A stretch of 64,000 bases of DNA from Bradyrhizobium sp. CCBAU 51627 (GCF_028128765.1 NZ_LBJG01000093.1:1-64000), one strand, 5' to 3'; positions 16,270-24,126 are shown, numbered from the stretch's first letter. Notes: generated by a model from the letters alone, not told the origin. Made by a program: numbers and translations.

Positions 16270-17184
16270 CTAAGCGGCCACCTTGATAACCGGCCCGCGT
16301 GCTTGATTCCAATAAGAGGCGCACCTGCCGCCACTATTTGGCGGGTATACAACGGCTGGCCAGTTCAGCGTACCTACCAACGGCCAACGGTCTTGCGGTC
16401 GCTCGCCCTTCTCTTCCAACCGATCTAGGCCGGCATAGAAGCGAGACAAGTTGCGAAGAGCGGCGCGAAGCATTCCCTTGCCGCACGCGCTAGCGCTGGC
16501 TCGGTCTGTAAATCCTTCAGTCTCGCCCACCATTCGTGCTGTCCAATTGCGCGCGATCACGGCGCGCAGCAATTCGAAGTCATCTCCAAGCACGTCGGCA
16601 GCGAGGTCGGTGACCTCGCGGGCATACAGAATCCGCAGAGCAGTCGGTGTATCATCCACGTTATCGACAACTCCGCATTCTGCGGGTGTGTCCGTATCTT
16701 CGAATTCAAGTTCATCGGACAACGCCAATGCGTCATCGGTGTCGACAGATGAAACATCGCCGGAGAAGCCCTCAAGGAACGACAACCTAACCTCCCGCCA
16801 ATCGTTCGCTTCCACAGGGTCACCATCTGCGATGGCCAGTTCTGTCTTTAAACGTTGTGCAGCGAACCAATGTCGACGGTTCTCCATCTCATTGATACCG
16901 AGTTCGCCGCGCTCGTACATCTCTTTCAAGTGATATCGTTCGAGCTTGGCTGGTACGTTGTCGTTTGCTGACGTCAACGACGGCCCGTTGTCTAGCGTAT
17001 TTAATGCTTTGCCGGCCTTCACGGGCTCGTCCGGTCGCAATGCGTAGTCGCGCCAGACACGCTGACCGCTCAACGCGACGACGTGTCCAAGGGCTTCGCT
17101 GCCAATGTTGGCTGATCGTCGTTGCCCATCTTCAATGGCAATGATCGGAGGCGATGTGCCGACTTCGTCTGTAACTGTTCTCAT
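16270..17184 (-). CDS. hypothetical protein, about 304 residues
   Basis: The ATG at 17182-17184 (MRTVTDEVG) is chosen; a TTG six codons upstream is possible. The middle is acidic (DVSSVDTDDALALSDELEFED) and the C-terminus contains SACGKGMLRAALRNLSRFYAG and a tryptophan-rich end. It is followed by a hairpin and sits between the AlpA-like gene and the structural and replication operon. No family is recognised. Confidence 0.5.
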   Translation of the reverse strand: MRTVTDEVGTSPPIIAIEDGQRRSANIGSEALGHVVALSGQRVWRDYALRPDEPVKAGKALNTLDNGPSLTSANDNVPAKLERYHLKEMYERGELGINEMENRRHWFAAQRLKTELAIADGDPVEANDWREVRLSFLEGFSGDVSSVDTDDALALSDELEFEDTDTPAECGVVDNVDDTPTALRILYAREVTDLAADVLGDDFELLRAVIARNWTARMVGETEGFTDRASASACGKGMLRAALRNLSRFYAGLDRLEEKGERPQDRWPLVGTLNWPAVVYPPNSGGRCASYWNQARGPVIKVAA

Positions 17185-17371
17185 CCATATTCTTTCGATC
17201 AATATGTTTGCGCCGCCTTATCGACGGTCGCCCATTCCGTTGTTACGCTTGGTAGTTTATGTGCTATCTGTGCTGCATCGCCCCCCCACATTCCTGTTCC
17301 AAAATTTGCGAGCGCGAATTCGTCACCGCCCGGTGGAGCGGTGCTGCGATTGCGTATGTGCGGTGTGTGAG

Positions 17372-17590
17372 CTAAGCCGCGTCCGGCAAGTTATCGTTGA
17401 ATGCCTTGATTGCAGACGCGCGCCAAGCAACGCTGTTCGGACCTAAACGAACAGCAGTCGGGAAACGTCCATCCTTCATCATGACGTACAACGACGATCG
17501 CTTAAGGCCCGTCGCAGCAAGTACGGCTGGCAAGCGTAGCAACGGATCGATGCTCGCAGGCAACCAGTTGTCGTTTGCAGCGGTAGTCAT
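17372..17590 (-). CDS. AlpA-family DNA-binding regulator
   Basis: The product is 72 residues (start at 17588-17590, or four codons upstream at 17602). The order LLRLPAVLAATGLKRSSLYVMMKDGRFPTAVRLG, written here only as its pattern L-x-ATGLxRSxxYxxMxxGxFP, is the AlpA/excisionase helix-turn-helix signature, followed by VAWR and a C-terminal helix. These factors activate excision or early genes of P4-like elements. A perfect palindrome lies 16 bp upstream of the start. Confidence 0.8.
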   Translation of the reverse strand: MTTAANDNWLPASIDPLLRLPAVLAATGLKRSSLYVMMKDGRFPTAVRLGPNSVAWRASAIKAFNDNLPDAA

Positions 17591-17605
17591 TCTCCCCCAC
17601 ATACA

Positions 17606-17622
17606 TAGGGCGACTCGCCCTA
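17606..17622. promoter_or_regulatory. perfect palindrome upstream of the AlpA-like gene (candidate operator)
   Basis: TAGGGCGA, one base, TCGCCCTA: an 8+1+8 perfect inverted repeat, 16 bp upstream of the start codon at 17590. Its position suits an operator for autoregulation or for an unknown element repressor. No transcription start has been identified. Confidence 0.5.
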
Positions 17623-17881
17623 TTTCTTCCCCTCTAGAAACACTTACGCCCCCGACGCTTGAGCGAACGGAGGCGATCTATGATGCCGGAAACTTTTCGC
17701 GGCGCTGATTGCAAGTCGAATTCATAGCACGAAACGGCGTATTTTTCCAGTGTATCGATAAATCGTCGCACGGTTCTTATAGCCGATTTCACCGCATATT
17801 TGTAGGTGTATCGCGAAATTCTCTTACGCCTCGACCGCAGTCGTTATAGCCGTTCCCAAGGTGTCCGCAGAAACTCTGTCG

Positions 17882-19129
17882 CTACCTACGTGGCCCCTCC
17901 AGCAATGTCTTCGCTGGCTCTGCTCCCTCCAAAATCAGGTCCGCCCAGATCTGCGCAAGCTCCATGCGTCGCTGCAGATGCAGCGCGCGGTCGTACGCCG
18001 CTTTCACCGCGTTCTCCGGCTTGTGCGCCAACATCAACTCAATGACGGCATGATCGGCGCGGAAGCGCTCGTTCATGACGCTGCTAAACGTTGATCGCCA
18101 GCCGTGCGGGACATGTTTGTGATGATACCCGGCCCGGTTAAGTAGGTAGCCAATTGCGTTCTCGCTCATTGGCTTATGGACGTGACGGGTGTTCGGGAAA
18201 GCTAGCTGTCCGCTTCCAGTAATCGAATGCAGAGCCTTGATCACGTCCTGCGCCTGCGTCGACAGCGGCACAAGGTGATCGTTCGCGTCATCGTATTTGC
18301 GGTCCTTCGTCAACTTCATCCTCACCGCCGAAATACGCCAGACGTTGTCCTTCGCCGCCCGAAGCTCGTCCCATGGTGTCGTAATCAACGTTCCGGGGCG
18401 TAGCGCCGTCAATGCAAGCAAACGCAGCGCCAGCTTCGTTACCGCGTGGGCTGGTTCAGCTTCGGCCTTACGGAGCATCGCGCGAGCTTCGCCAAGGTCA
18501 GTGACGGCTGGCTGCTTGCCACGCTTGATTGGCGCCAATGCCCGCTTGACCGTGGCTGCTGGGTCATTGACGCACTTGCCGCACGCGATGGCGTATTGGA
18601 AAACCTCGCTGATGCGCTGACGCGTCCTGTGCGCCGTCTCGCGGGCCGTGGCTTCGATAGGACGTAGAGCCTCGATGACGTGGGGCGGTTCAATCGCGGT
18701 CACGGGCAACGCGCCTATGGCGGAGAACACGCGGTCCAACGAGCCGATGACGTCCGACGCGTGGCGCGGGCTCCACCTTTCCTTGTTCAGTGCGTGCCAG
18801 TCCCGCGCGATCCGCTCGAAGGTGTCGGTGCTGGCTCGGGCCGCTTTGACCGCGTCCCGTTTCCTACGTTCCGTAGGGTCTTGGCCCTGCCGTTTAGCGT
18901 CTCGTGCCTCGTCTCTTGCGGTTCTCGCGTCTGACAGGCTGACAGTTGGATAGTGCCCGACCGTAAAAAACGTGTCCTTGGCCCCGAGGCGGTACCTATA
19001 TCGCCATATCTTGCTGCCTGCGGGGGTGACGAAGAGATAAAGGCCGCCACCATCTACGAGCCGGTAGGGCTGGCCCTTGGGCTTGGCGTTTTTGCAGGCG
19101 CTGTCGGAAAGCAGTCTTTCCCCGGCCAC
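17882..19129 (-). CDS. P4-type tyrosine integrase of the left element
   Basis: The product is 415 residues with the DUF4102-type N-terminal arm domain (YRLVDGGGLYLFVTPAGSK). Catalytic residues visible are R244 (ALRPGTL), H342-x-x-R345 (HGWR), H369 (LAHK) and Y379 (AAYDRA), with a lysine near 274. It starts at a GTG (19127-19129) 160 bp from the tRNA-Ser 3' end. It should catalyse insertion at, and excision from, the 16-bp tRNA-derived repeat. Confidence 0.9.
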   Translation of the reverse strand: MAGERLLSDSACKNAKPKGQPYRLVDGGGLYLFVTPAGSKIWRYRYRLGAKDTFFTVGHYPTVSLSDARTARDEARDAKRQGQDPTERRKRDAVKAARASTDTFERIARDWHALNKERWSPRHASDVIGSLDRVFSAIGALPVTAIEPPHVIEALRPIEATARETAHRTRQRISEVFQYAIACGKCVNDPAATVKRALAPIKRGKQPAVTDLGEARAMLRKAEAEPAHAVTKLALRLLALTALRPGTLITTPWDELRAAKDNVWRISAVRMKLTKDRKYDDANDHLVPLSTQAQDVIKALHSITGSGQLAFPNTRHVHKPMSENAIGYLLNRAGYHHKHVPHGWRSTFSSVMNERFRADHAVIELMLAHKPENAVKAAYDRALHLQRRMELAQIWADLILEGAEPAKTLLEGPRR

Positions 19130-19130
19130 T

Positions 19131-19162
19131 TCGGATACCCCATTTTCTCAATCGGATACCCC
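19131..19162 (+). repeat. direct repeats TCGGATACCCC, possible integrase arm sites
   Basis: TCGGATACCCC occurs at 19131-19141 and 19152-19162, just upstream of the integrase start and 125 bp from the tRNA. The ATACCC core matches the pair found at the other end of the element. Arm-type binding is inferred. Confidence 0.4.
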
Positions 19163-19285
19163 GGTATTTACCCCGTTCAGCGCTCGGTGGCTAGGCCATC
19201 TACTACCGTTCCGGGCTCGTCTCGTCGGCTTAAGTGACCGTTTTATTTGGTTTTTTGGACTTAGTCGGATCGCGCTGGAACAGTC

Positions 19286-19301
19286 ACTGGCGGAAGGGGT
19301 G
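19286..19301. repeat. tRNA-proximal attachment site of the left element
   Basis: These 16 bases are identical to 2677-2692 and lie over the 3' terminus of tRNA-Ser, leaving the tRNA complete. This is the expected outcome of insertion by a P4-type integrase. Confidence 0.8.
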
Positions 19302-19377
19302 GGATTCGAACCCACGGTACCCTTGCGGGTACGCCGGTTTTCAAGACCGGTGCCTTAAACCACTCGGCCACCCTTCC
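19288..19377 (-). tRNA. tRNA-Ser (anticodon UGA)
   Basis: The gene is 90 bases including an encoded CCA (19288-19290). The acceptor stem GGAAGGG pairs with CCCTTCC, the anticodon loop reads CTTGAAA with anticodon TGA inside the ACCGG/CCGGT-type stem, there is a long variable arm (TACCC-GCAA-GGGTA), and the T-loop is GTTCGAATC. The long variable arm and UGA anticodon identify tRNA-Ser. It is the shared integration target of two elements. Confidence 0.95.
19339..19377. repeat. tRNA-internal attachment site of the right element
   Basis: These 39 bases are identical to 34018-34056. The block begins exactly with the seven-base anticodon loop (TTTCAAG on the plus strand) and ends at the first base of the tRNA. 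The loop is the likely 7-bp crossover region of the tyrosine integrase. Confidence 0.85.
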
Positions 19378-19432
19378 GTAGCAACGATTTCAATGGGTTA
19401 GCAGTGGGGCGGAGTGAACGAACAGAGCACGC

Positions 19433-19450
19433 TACTACCGCTTTACTACC
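19433..19450 (+). repeat. TACTACC direct repeat pair, possible integrase arm sites (left end)
   Basis: TACTACC occurs at 19433-19439 and 19444-19450, 11 bp apart, between the tRNA and the integrase gene; the second copy overlaps the integrase stop codon. The same pair occurs at the right end (33880-33898). Confidence 0.5.
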
Positions 19451-20612
19451 CAACGTCGTCGGCGCGCTTGTTTATGGCGGCGCGCAGGGCCACGTCAACC
19501 GCCGCGGCAGCTTCTCCCTGCATGTTCGGCATCAGGTGGCTGTAAATGTCCATGGTGATGGCAATCGAAGAGTGCCCTAGCCGCTCCTGGACGACCTTTG
19601 GGTGGACCTTGGCAGCCAGCATGTGGCTGGCGTGAGTGTGCCGCATCTTGTGCAGCGTCATGCCCCATTCGCTGAGGAAGGCCGACATGACATGCGTCAG
19701 ACTGCGCGGCTGCAACGGCGAGCCGTCGAATTGCGTAACGACGTGCCAATTGTCGTCTGCGCGGACGCCGAGCCGCAGAAGCTCTTCGGCCTGATCAAGC
19801 CGCCAGCGGCGCAACTCATCAATGGCAAGCGACGGCAGCGCCACGGTTCGCGCCTTCCCGCTCTTCGCTTCCTTCTCGCGGATCGCGCCGGCATCGGTTT
19901 GTTCGGTGCTGGCAACCACTGCAAGCTGACCCGAATCAAGGTCGACCGACCGCCAGCGGAGCGCGGTAATCTCGCCGCGCCTCAAGCCGCACAACGTAGC
20001 CAGAATCAAGGGAACGAACAGGCGCCGTTCACGGGCGGCATCAAACACGACGGCGGTTGTCGGAGCGTCGATCGTCGGCACCGGCTTGCGTTCGATCTTG
20101 GGCCGATCCCGCTTTTCGAGAAGCGCCGCCGGGTTCCGGACGATCAGTTTCCAGCGCTCGGCTTGGTCAAGGGCGGAATACAGCACGCGGTGCATATGAT
20201 GAACCGTCCGGGGTGATAGACCACCCTTCCCGTCGCACCGGCCGCTTTCCAGGGCGGTGGCATATGCTCCGCTAATGTCGATCGGTTGGAGCTTTGACAG
20301 CACCTTGCCGCCAAGCAACGGGTTGATATTCTTCGTGGCGATCTGCTCATAGCGTTCATGGGTGCGTGGCGAGACGTTCGGCCTGATATGCTTGAGCCAC
20401 CGATCAAAGAACTGCGCCAAGGTCGTCTTGGAGGGCTCAACATAATCGCCGCTGCCCATTTCGGTTATGAGCTTGCTGCAAGCGGTCTGCGCCTCCCGCT
20501 TTCCCTTGGCATCCGGTAGCTTATGCCATTTGCGCTTGCGCTTTCCCTCTGCATCGCGGGTATCAATCACCGCGTACCAGACTTTGCCCTGTAGCGTGAC
20601 ATGCCCCTTCAT
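19446..20612 (-). CDS. tyrosine integrase of the right element
   Basis: The product is 388 residues: a short arm-binding N-terminus with a WYAVIDTRDAEGKRK strand pair, a SAM-like core-binding domain (about 65-155) and a catalytic domain with R211 (GLRRGE), K250, H321-x-x-R324 (HKMRH), H347 (GHSS) and Y357 (DIYSH). It reads towards the tRNA, 68 bp away. Its start overlaps the stop of the ribbon-helix-helix gene by four bases, so both are co-translated. It should act on the anticodon-loop att sites. Confidence 0.9.
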   Translation of the reverse strand: MKGHVTLQGKVWYAVIDTRDAEGKRKRKWHKLPDAKGKREAQTACSKLITEMGSGDYVEPSKTTLAQFFDRWLKHIRPNVSPRTHERYEQIATKNINPLLGGKVLSKLQPIDISGAYATALESGRCDGKGGLSPRTVHHMHRVLYSALDQAERWKLIVRNPAALLEKRDRPKIERKPVPTIDAPTTAVVFDAARERRLFVPLILATLCGLRRGEITALRWRSVDLDSGQLAVVASTEQTDAGAIREKEAKSGKARTVALPSLAIDELRRWRLDQAEELLRLGVRADDNWHVVTQFDGSPLQPRSLTHVMSAFLSEWGMTLHKMRHTHASHMLAAKVHPKVVQERLGHSSIAITMDIYSHLMPNMQGEAAAAVDVALRAAINKRADDVG

Positions 20613-20836
20613 TTCTCGCCCCTTTTTAGTGCAGCGATGACTTTCGCAGTGACCTGATTCGAAAACCTCTCAAGGGCTTCGGCTAAATTGTCGCGCTTAA
20701 ACGACTCGTCTAGGCGGTGCGTGATCTCGCCCGTGAGGGTACGCCCGTTCTTCTGAGCCGCGCTTTCCAGCTTGGCCAATTGGATCGGATAAATCCGAAG
20801 GCGCAAATGCGTCGCTTCCACTGGCTTACGTGCCAT
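20609..20836 (-). CDS. ribbon-helix-helix (Arc-like) regulator
   Basis: The product is 75 residues. The pattern THLRLRIYPIQLAKLESAAQKNGRTLTGEI is that of Arc/CopG-type proteins: a beta strand, then helix, turn and helix. The ATG follows AGGAGAG. It is translationally coupled to the integrase gene and transcribed away from an intergenic region with two palindromes, so it may repress its own operon and the divergent AlpA-like operon. Confidence 0.7.
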   Translation of the reverse strand: MARKPVEATHLRLRIYPIQLAKLESAAQKNGRTLTGEITHRLDESFKRDNLAEALERFSNQVTAKVIAALKRGEK

Positions 20837-20885
20837 GTGATCTCTCCTGCTTCGAAACTCACAATAGCACGGGCTAAACGCGATT

Positions 20886-20901
20886 GGTACAAAAATGTAC
20901 C
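20886..20901. promoter_or_regulatory. operator-like palindrome 1
   Basis: GGTACAAAAATGTACC is an inverted repeat of GGTACA around AAAA, 50 bp upstream of the ribbon-helix-helix start. A second near-copy lies 52 bp to the right. Together they frame the divergent promoter region. Confidence 0.6.
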
Positions 20902-20937
20902 TTAACTAACTATTTTAGATTCTGCCGGCAGGCTTTG

Positions 20938-20952
20938 GGTACAAAACGTACC
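20938..20952. promoter_or_regulatory. operator-like palindrome 2
   Basis: GGTACAAAACGTACC repeats the design of palindrome 1 with a spacer shorter by one base. It is 24 bp upstream of the AlpA-like start. A dimeric or tetrameric element repressor probably binds both. Confidence 0.6.
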
Positions 20953-20975
20953 ACTCACCCCGAAAGGCTTCGGTC

Positions 20976-21179
20976 ATGAATGACGAGTTGAAAATGCTGC
21001 TATCACGCCCAACCGCCTCGATCCCTGATGTCGGCCGCGTCTGCTTTGGACTTGCCCGGCAGGCCAGTTACGCGGCTGCAAAGAACGGCGACATTCCGAC
21101 AATAAAGGTCGGCCGAAGTCTCTTTGTACCGACCGCAGCGCTGCGCAAAATTCTCGGTATTGAAGCCGTCGCGTCATGA
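20976..21179 (+). CDS. AlpA/excisionase-like DNA-binding protein
   Basis: The product is 67 residues. SIPDVGRVCFGLARQASYAAAKNGDIP, then IKVGRSLFVPTAALRKILG, is the layout of the HTH_17/excisionase family. It is divergent from the regulator and integrase pair and overlaps the next gene by four bases. Excision or early-gene activation is the usual role. Confidence 0.7.
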   Translation: MNDELKMLLSRPTASIPDVGRVCFGLARQASYAAAKNGDIPTIKVGRSLFVPTAALRKILGIEAVAS

Positions 21180-21337
21180 GCCAAACCGAAGTTCGCCCCG
21201 CGACGGCCAAGGAAATCCGCATGTTCGAACGCTTGAAGGGTCCGGTACCCGAGGGCGAACAACTGCGCATTCACGTCGCTTTTGAAAATGGCGCGCGTAT
21301 TCGCTTCTTCGTTTTGGAGCCAACCGGTGTTCACTAA
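21176..21337 (+). CDS. 53-residue hypothetical protein
   Basis: MSQTEVRPATAKEIRMFERL begins at an ATG overlapping the AlpA-like stop (ATGA), and the protein ends in a beta-rich stretch (IRFFVLEPTGVH). The overlap shows it is translated with the AlpA-like gene. No family is recognised. A hairpin follows five bases after the stop. Confidence 0.6.
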   Translation: MSQTEVRPATAKEIRMFERLKGPVPEGEQLRIHVAFENGARIRFFVLEPTGVH

Positions 21338-21341
21338 CGAA

Positions 21342-21380
21342 AACCCGCCGCGGCTTGCTCAAGGCCGGGCGGGTTTCAAT
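21342..21380 (+). terminator. hairpin after the AlpA-like operon
   Basis: AACCCGCC pairs with GGCGGGTT, extended by CGGC/GCCG around one bulged G, then TTTCAATTT. It closes the two-gene AlpA-like unit. Because it covers the TTG at 21355, that codon is an unlikely start for the primase gene. Confidence 0.65.
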
Positions 21381-21411
21381 TTCAATCTTCGGCAGCCTTG
21401 CGAGAACTGCA

Positions 21412-23451
21412 TTGCCAAACTCCTACCACGAAAAGGTTGCAGATGCAACTAAATTCTTCGACTTCGCCGAACCGCTCGGCCTTGCCTTGGTCAAAGTTCA
21501 TCCTGGTGCCAAAAATCCGGTGGGTGAAGGATGGCAGAATCTTTGGAGCCGTGATCGAGTCGATTGGGAACAATGGGTATCGGAAGGCTTCAATATCGGC
21601 GTTCACGCTGGGGCCTCCGGACTTGTCATCATTGATCTGGACGTGAAGCATGGCGGCCTAGACGCCGTCCGGCTACGCGTCGATACCTGGTGCCGCAACA
21701 ACGGCATCGACGCCCTGTCGCATCACGTGACGACGCCGAGCGGTGGACAACACATCTATCTGCGCGTCCCTCCCGGTGTCGACGCAATGACGCTTGCCGG
21801 TAACACGGCCGGCGCTCTCGGTAAGGGCGTCGACATACTCGCAGGCAACAAGCAAGCACTGGCGCCGGGGAGCGCTGTCGGCAACGGAAAATACGTTTTC
21901 CAGGATGCCACGGTCTACGCTGTGCCGGAGTTCGTGCTCGATTTCTGCAAGCGCGCTCCGGTGGAAGCGCCCGTGGCAAAGGTGGGCACGTTCGATCGCG
22001 GCGACGTTGCCACCCTGGTCAACTGGCTCAATGAGCGGGACGGGTTCGACTCGTATGACGATTGGTGCCAACTCGGCATGGCGCTACGCGCCGAGTTCGG
22101 CGATGACGGCAAGCTCCTATGGGCCTTGTCACATAACGACACCGTTACGCCGGACGTCATCGAAACCAAATGGCGCAGCTTCGCGACCGACGCCAAGCCA
22201 GGCGCCGTGACCCTGGCCACGTTCATGCGGCGCGCACATGATCTCGGTTGGACCGGTAAAGTTCGCCAATCGGTCGCTTCAATGTTCGGCGGTGTGGCGC
22301 AGCTTGCCACCCTGCCCGCCATCGCGTCGCCGCCTTTGGCGCCTGGCGTGCCGCTACCCTCGATTGACCAAGATGACGACCTGCCGACGCCGGAACTGTG
22401 TTTCCCCGAAAACTTTGGCGACGATTTTCGACCGCCTAGTTATCTGATCGACGGCATCTTGCAACGTCGTTTTTGCTATTCGATGACCGCTCAGACCGGC
22501 ACAGGAAAGACCGCAATCGGGTTGCTCTTTGCTGCGCACGTTGCGACCGGAGAAGCGCTCGGCGCTCGGCGCGTCAAGCGCGGTTGGGTGTTGTATTTCG
22601 CGGGCGAGAACCCCGACGACGTCAAGGCCAGATGGTTCGGTCTCTGCGGAGAGATGAGAATCGACCCTAAAAAGACTAACGTCATCTTCGTTTACGGCGT
22701 AACGCCTCTTTCGAAAACAGCGGAGCGCATTGCCCGCAAGCTTGCCGAACGCGGTGTTAGCTTGTCGTTTGTCGTCGTCGACACCGCCGCGGCCTATTTC
22801 GAGGGTGATAACGATAACGACAACGTGCAGGCCGGCAACCACGCGCGCACGCTGCGTTCACTGGTCAACCTGCCTGGTGAACCCTGCGTCATGGTGCTCT
22901 GCCATCCGACCAAGAATGCAAAAGAGATCGGCGACATGGTTCCGCGCGGCGGCGGTGCGTTCTTGAATGAGGTTGACGGCAATCTAGGGGCGGCCCGCGT
23001 CAGCACGACGATCGCAATGCAGACCGTGGGCAAGTTTCGCGGCCCCGAGCTTTCGCCCATACATTTCGGGCTGCATGTAGTGCGCGATCACCCGCGGTTG
23101 GTCGACGAAGACGGGCGCCCGATGCCAACCGTTGTTGCTCACATCGTTAGCGAAGCCGGCGCGGCGGCGCAGGCGGCGGAAAGCGAGACCGCCGAAATTC
23201 AAATGCTCCGGGATATCGGCGACCATCCCGGCGACGCAACACGAAAGCGCGCCGCTCGTCTCGGATGCCATCACGACACCGTCGCAAGCCGCATCAAACG
23301 ATTGGTTTCGCGGAAGATGGTCGACGACAGCGGGTTCAAATTGAAGTTGACGAGCAAGGGCGAGAAGGAATTGAACGCCTTGGACCGGGATAAATCGCTG
23401 TCGGAGGGGTCCGACAACGCGTTTCCTTTTCCAGTGCCCGGAAGGAAGTGA
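21412..23451 (+). CDS. bifunctional primase-polymerase/RepA-type helicase
   Basis: The product is 679 residues from a TTG at 21412, chosen because a longer frame from 21355 would begin inside a terminator hairpin. The N-terminal prim-pol domain shows IDLDVKHGG (acidic pair about 75-77) and SGGQHIYL (histidine about 114). A PriCT-like segment (SYDDWCQLGMALR) follows near 215. The helicase domain has Walker A QTGTGKT (about 361-367) and a LCHPTKN motif. A C-terminal winged helix (RLGCHHDTVASRIKRL) may bind the origin. It should prime and unwind the element DNA. Confidence 0.8.
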   Translation: MPNSYHEKVADATKFFDFAEPLGLALVKVHPGAKNPVGEGWQNLWSRDRVDWEQWVSEGFNIGVHAGASGLVIIDLDVKHGGLDAVRLRVDTWCRNNGIDALSHHVTTPSGGQHIYLRVPPGVDAMTLAGNTAGALGKGVDILAGNKQALAPGSAVGNGKYVFQDATVYAVPEFVLDFCKRAPVEAPVAKVGTFDRGDVATLVNWLNERDGFDSYDDWCQLGMALRAEFGDDGKLLWALSHNDTVTPDVIETKWRSFATDAKPGAVTLATFMRRAHDLGWTGKVRQSVASMFGGVAQLATLPAIASPPLAPGVPLPSIDQDDDLPTPELCFPENFGDDFRPPSYLIDGILQRRFCYSMTAQTGTGKTAIGLLFAAHVATGEALGARRVKRGWVLYFAGENPDDVKARWFGLCGEMRIDPKKTNVIFVYGVTPLSKTAERIARKLAERGVSLSFVVVDTAAAYFEGDNDNDNVQAGNHARTLRSLVNLPGEPCVMVLCHPTKNAKEIGDMVPRGGGAFLNEVDGNLGAARVSTTIAMQTVGKFRGPELSPIHFGLHVVRDHPRLVDEDGRPMPTVVAHIVSEAGAAAQAAESETAEIQMLRDIGDHPGDATRKRAARLGCHHDTVASRIKRLVSRKMVDDSGFKLKLTSKGEKELNALDRDKSLSEGSDNAFPFPVPGRK

Positions 23452-23627
23452 AATGCATCCGACAAAAGTCCGACAAGACTCCGACAGAACGCGCGAAAAA
23501 CCCTGCAAAACAAGGCTGTCGGACTCCGACAAACGATTCCGACAGCACCACACTTGCTGCGCTGCGTTTACGCAGCAGCAGTGGTTGTCGGAGGGGGTCT
23601 TTCACTAGGGAATCCGACAGTCCGACA
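23399..23627. repeat. TCCGACA iteron-like array (candidate replication origin)
   Basis: Eleven exact copies lie in 229 bp: eight TCCGACA (23410, 23458, 23469, 23480, 23525, 23538, 23613, 23621) and three reversed TGTCGGA (23399, 23517, 23586). Several are spaced exactly 11 bp. The array starts in the last codons of the primase-helicase and fills the gap after it, together with a small hairpin (GCTGCG-TTTA-CGCAGC at 23561-23576). This is the expected picture of an iteron origin next to its replication gene. Confidence 0.75.
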
Positions 23628-23699
23628 AACGACCCTGGAAACAGCACAACGAGGCGAAACTGCCGCGTTTAGTGCAAATAACTGTTGAGAGTGCGACAC

Positions 23700-24119
23700 G
23701 TGAATAAACAGACGAACAGACATCTGCCGAGCACGGCGTGGAAACCTGGCCAGAGCGGCAACGCCGCCGGCAGGCCGCCCGGCGCGCGCCAGAAGATCGC
23801 GGAAAAGCTGATCGCCGACATTGCCGACGTGTGGGAAGCGTGCGGCAAAGACGTGTTGAAGCGCTTGGCGATCGAAGAGCCGGCGAAGCTCGCCACGATC
23901 GCGTATGGCCTGGTGCCGAAGGATATCTTCCTCAACGTCGCGCAGACGGCGCCTGGCGGCTTAGAGCCGGACGAATGGGCAACGTTGCGTCGCGTTCTCG
24001 ATATCATCCAAGCAACCGCGCCCGATGGCGTAGCGCCGTCACTGGTGTTCGAAACTATTGAGCACGCGTTGCGCGCCGAGTTTGCGCGACCGATCGCGCT
24101 GCCCGCGCCGCCCTACTGA
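23700..24119 (+). CDS. DUF5681-type protein, possible small terminase-like
   Basis: The product is 139 residues from a GTG at 23700 preceded by GAGAG; a TTG at 23685 would add five residues. The N-terminal WKPGQSGNAAGRPPGARQKI matches the KPGQSGNPxGRP signature of DUF5681, often seen in phage genes next to packaging modules. The rest is helical. The packaging role is inferred from family context. Confidence 0.6.
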   Translation: MNKQTNRHLPSTAWKPGQSGNAAGRPPGARQKIAEKLIADIADVWEACGKDVLKRLAIEEPAKLATIAYGLVPKDIFLNVAQTAPGGLEPDEWATLRRVLDIIQATAPDGVAPSLVFETIEHALRAEFARPIALPAPPY

Positions 24120-24126
24120 TGCCGTT

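Larger units (their letters stand above)
2677..19301. mobile_element. left integrative element, 16.6 kb, inserted at the tRNA-Ser 3' end
   Basis: The element is bounded by the 16-bp tRNA-derived repeat. The integrase lies next to the tRNA, with short direct repeats inside both ends that could be integrase arm sites. Contents from the integrase outwards: AlpA-like protein, unknown proteins, prohead protease, RepA-type ATPase with a repeat array, HNH nuclease, tape-measure-like protein, Septu-like pair and small regulators. No large terminase, portal or major capsid gene was recognised. It could be a satellite, a reduced prophage or an integrative plasmid-like element. Confidence 0.75.

Noticed and set aside
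23336-23672. Frames over the TCCGACA array on both strands
   Set aside because: Their products are only translations of the repeats (Ser/Asp/Arg-rich) without a start signal.
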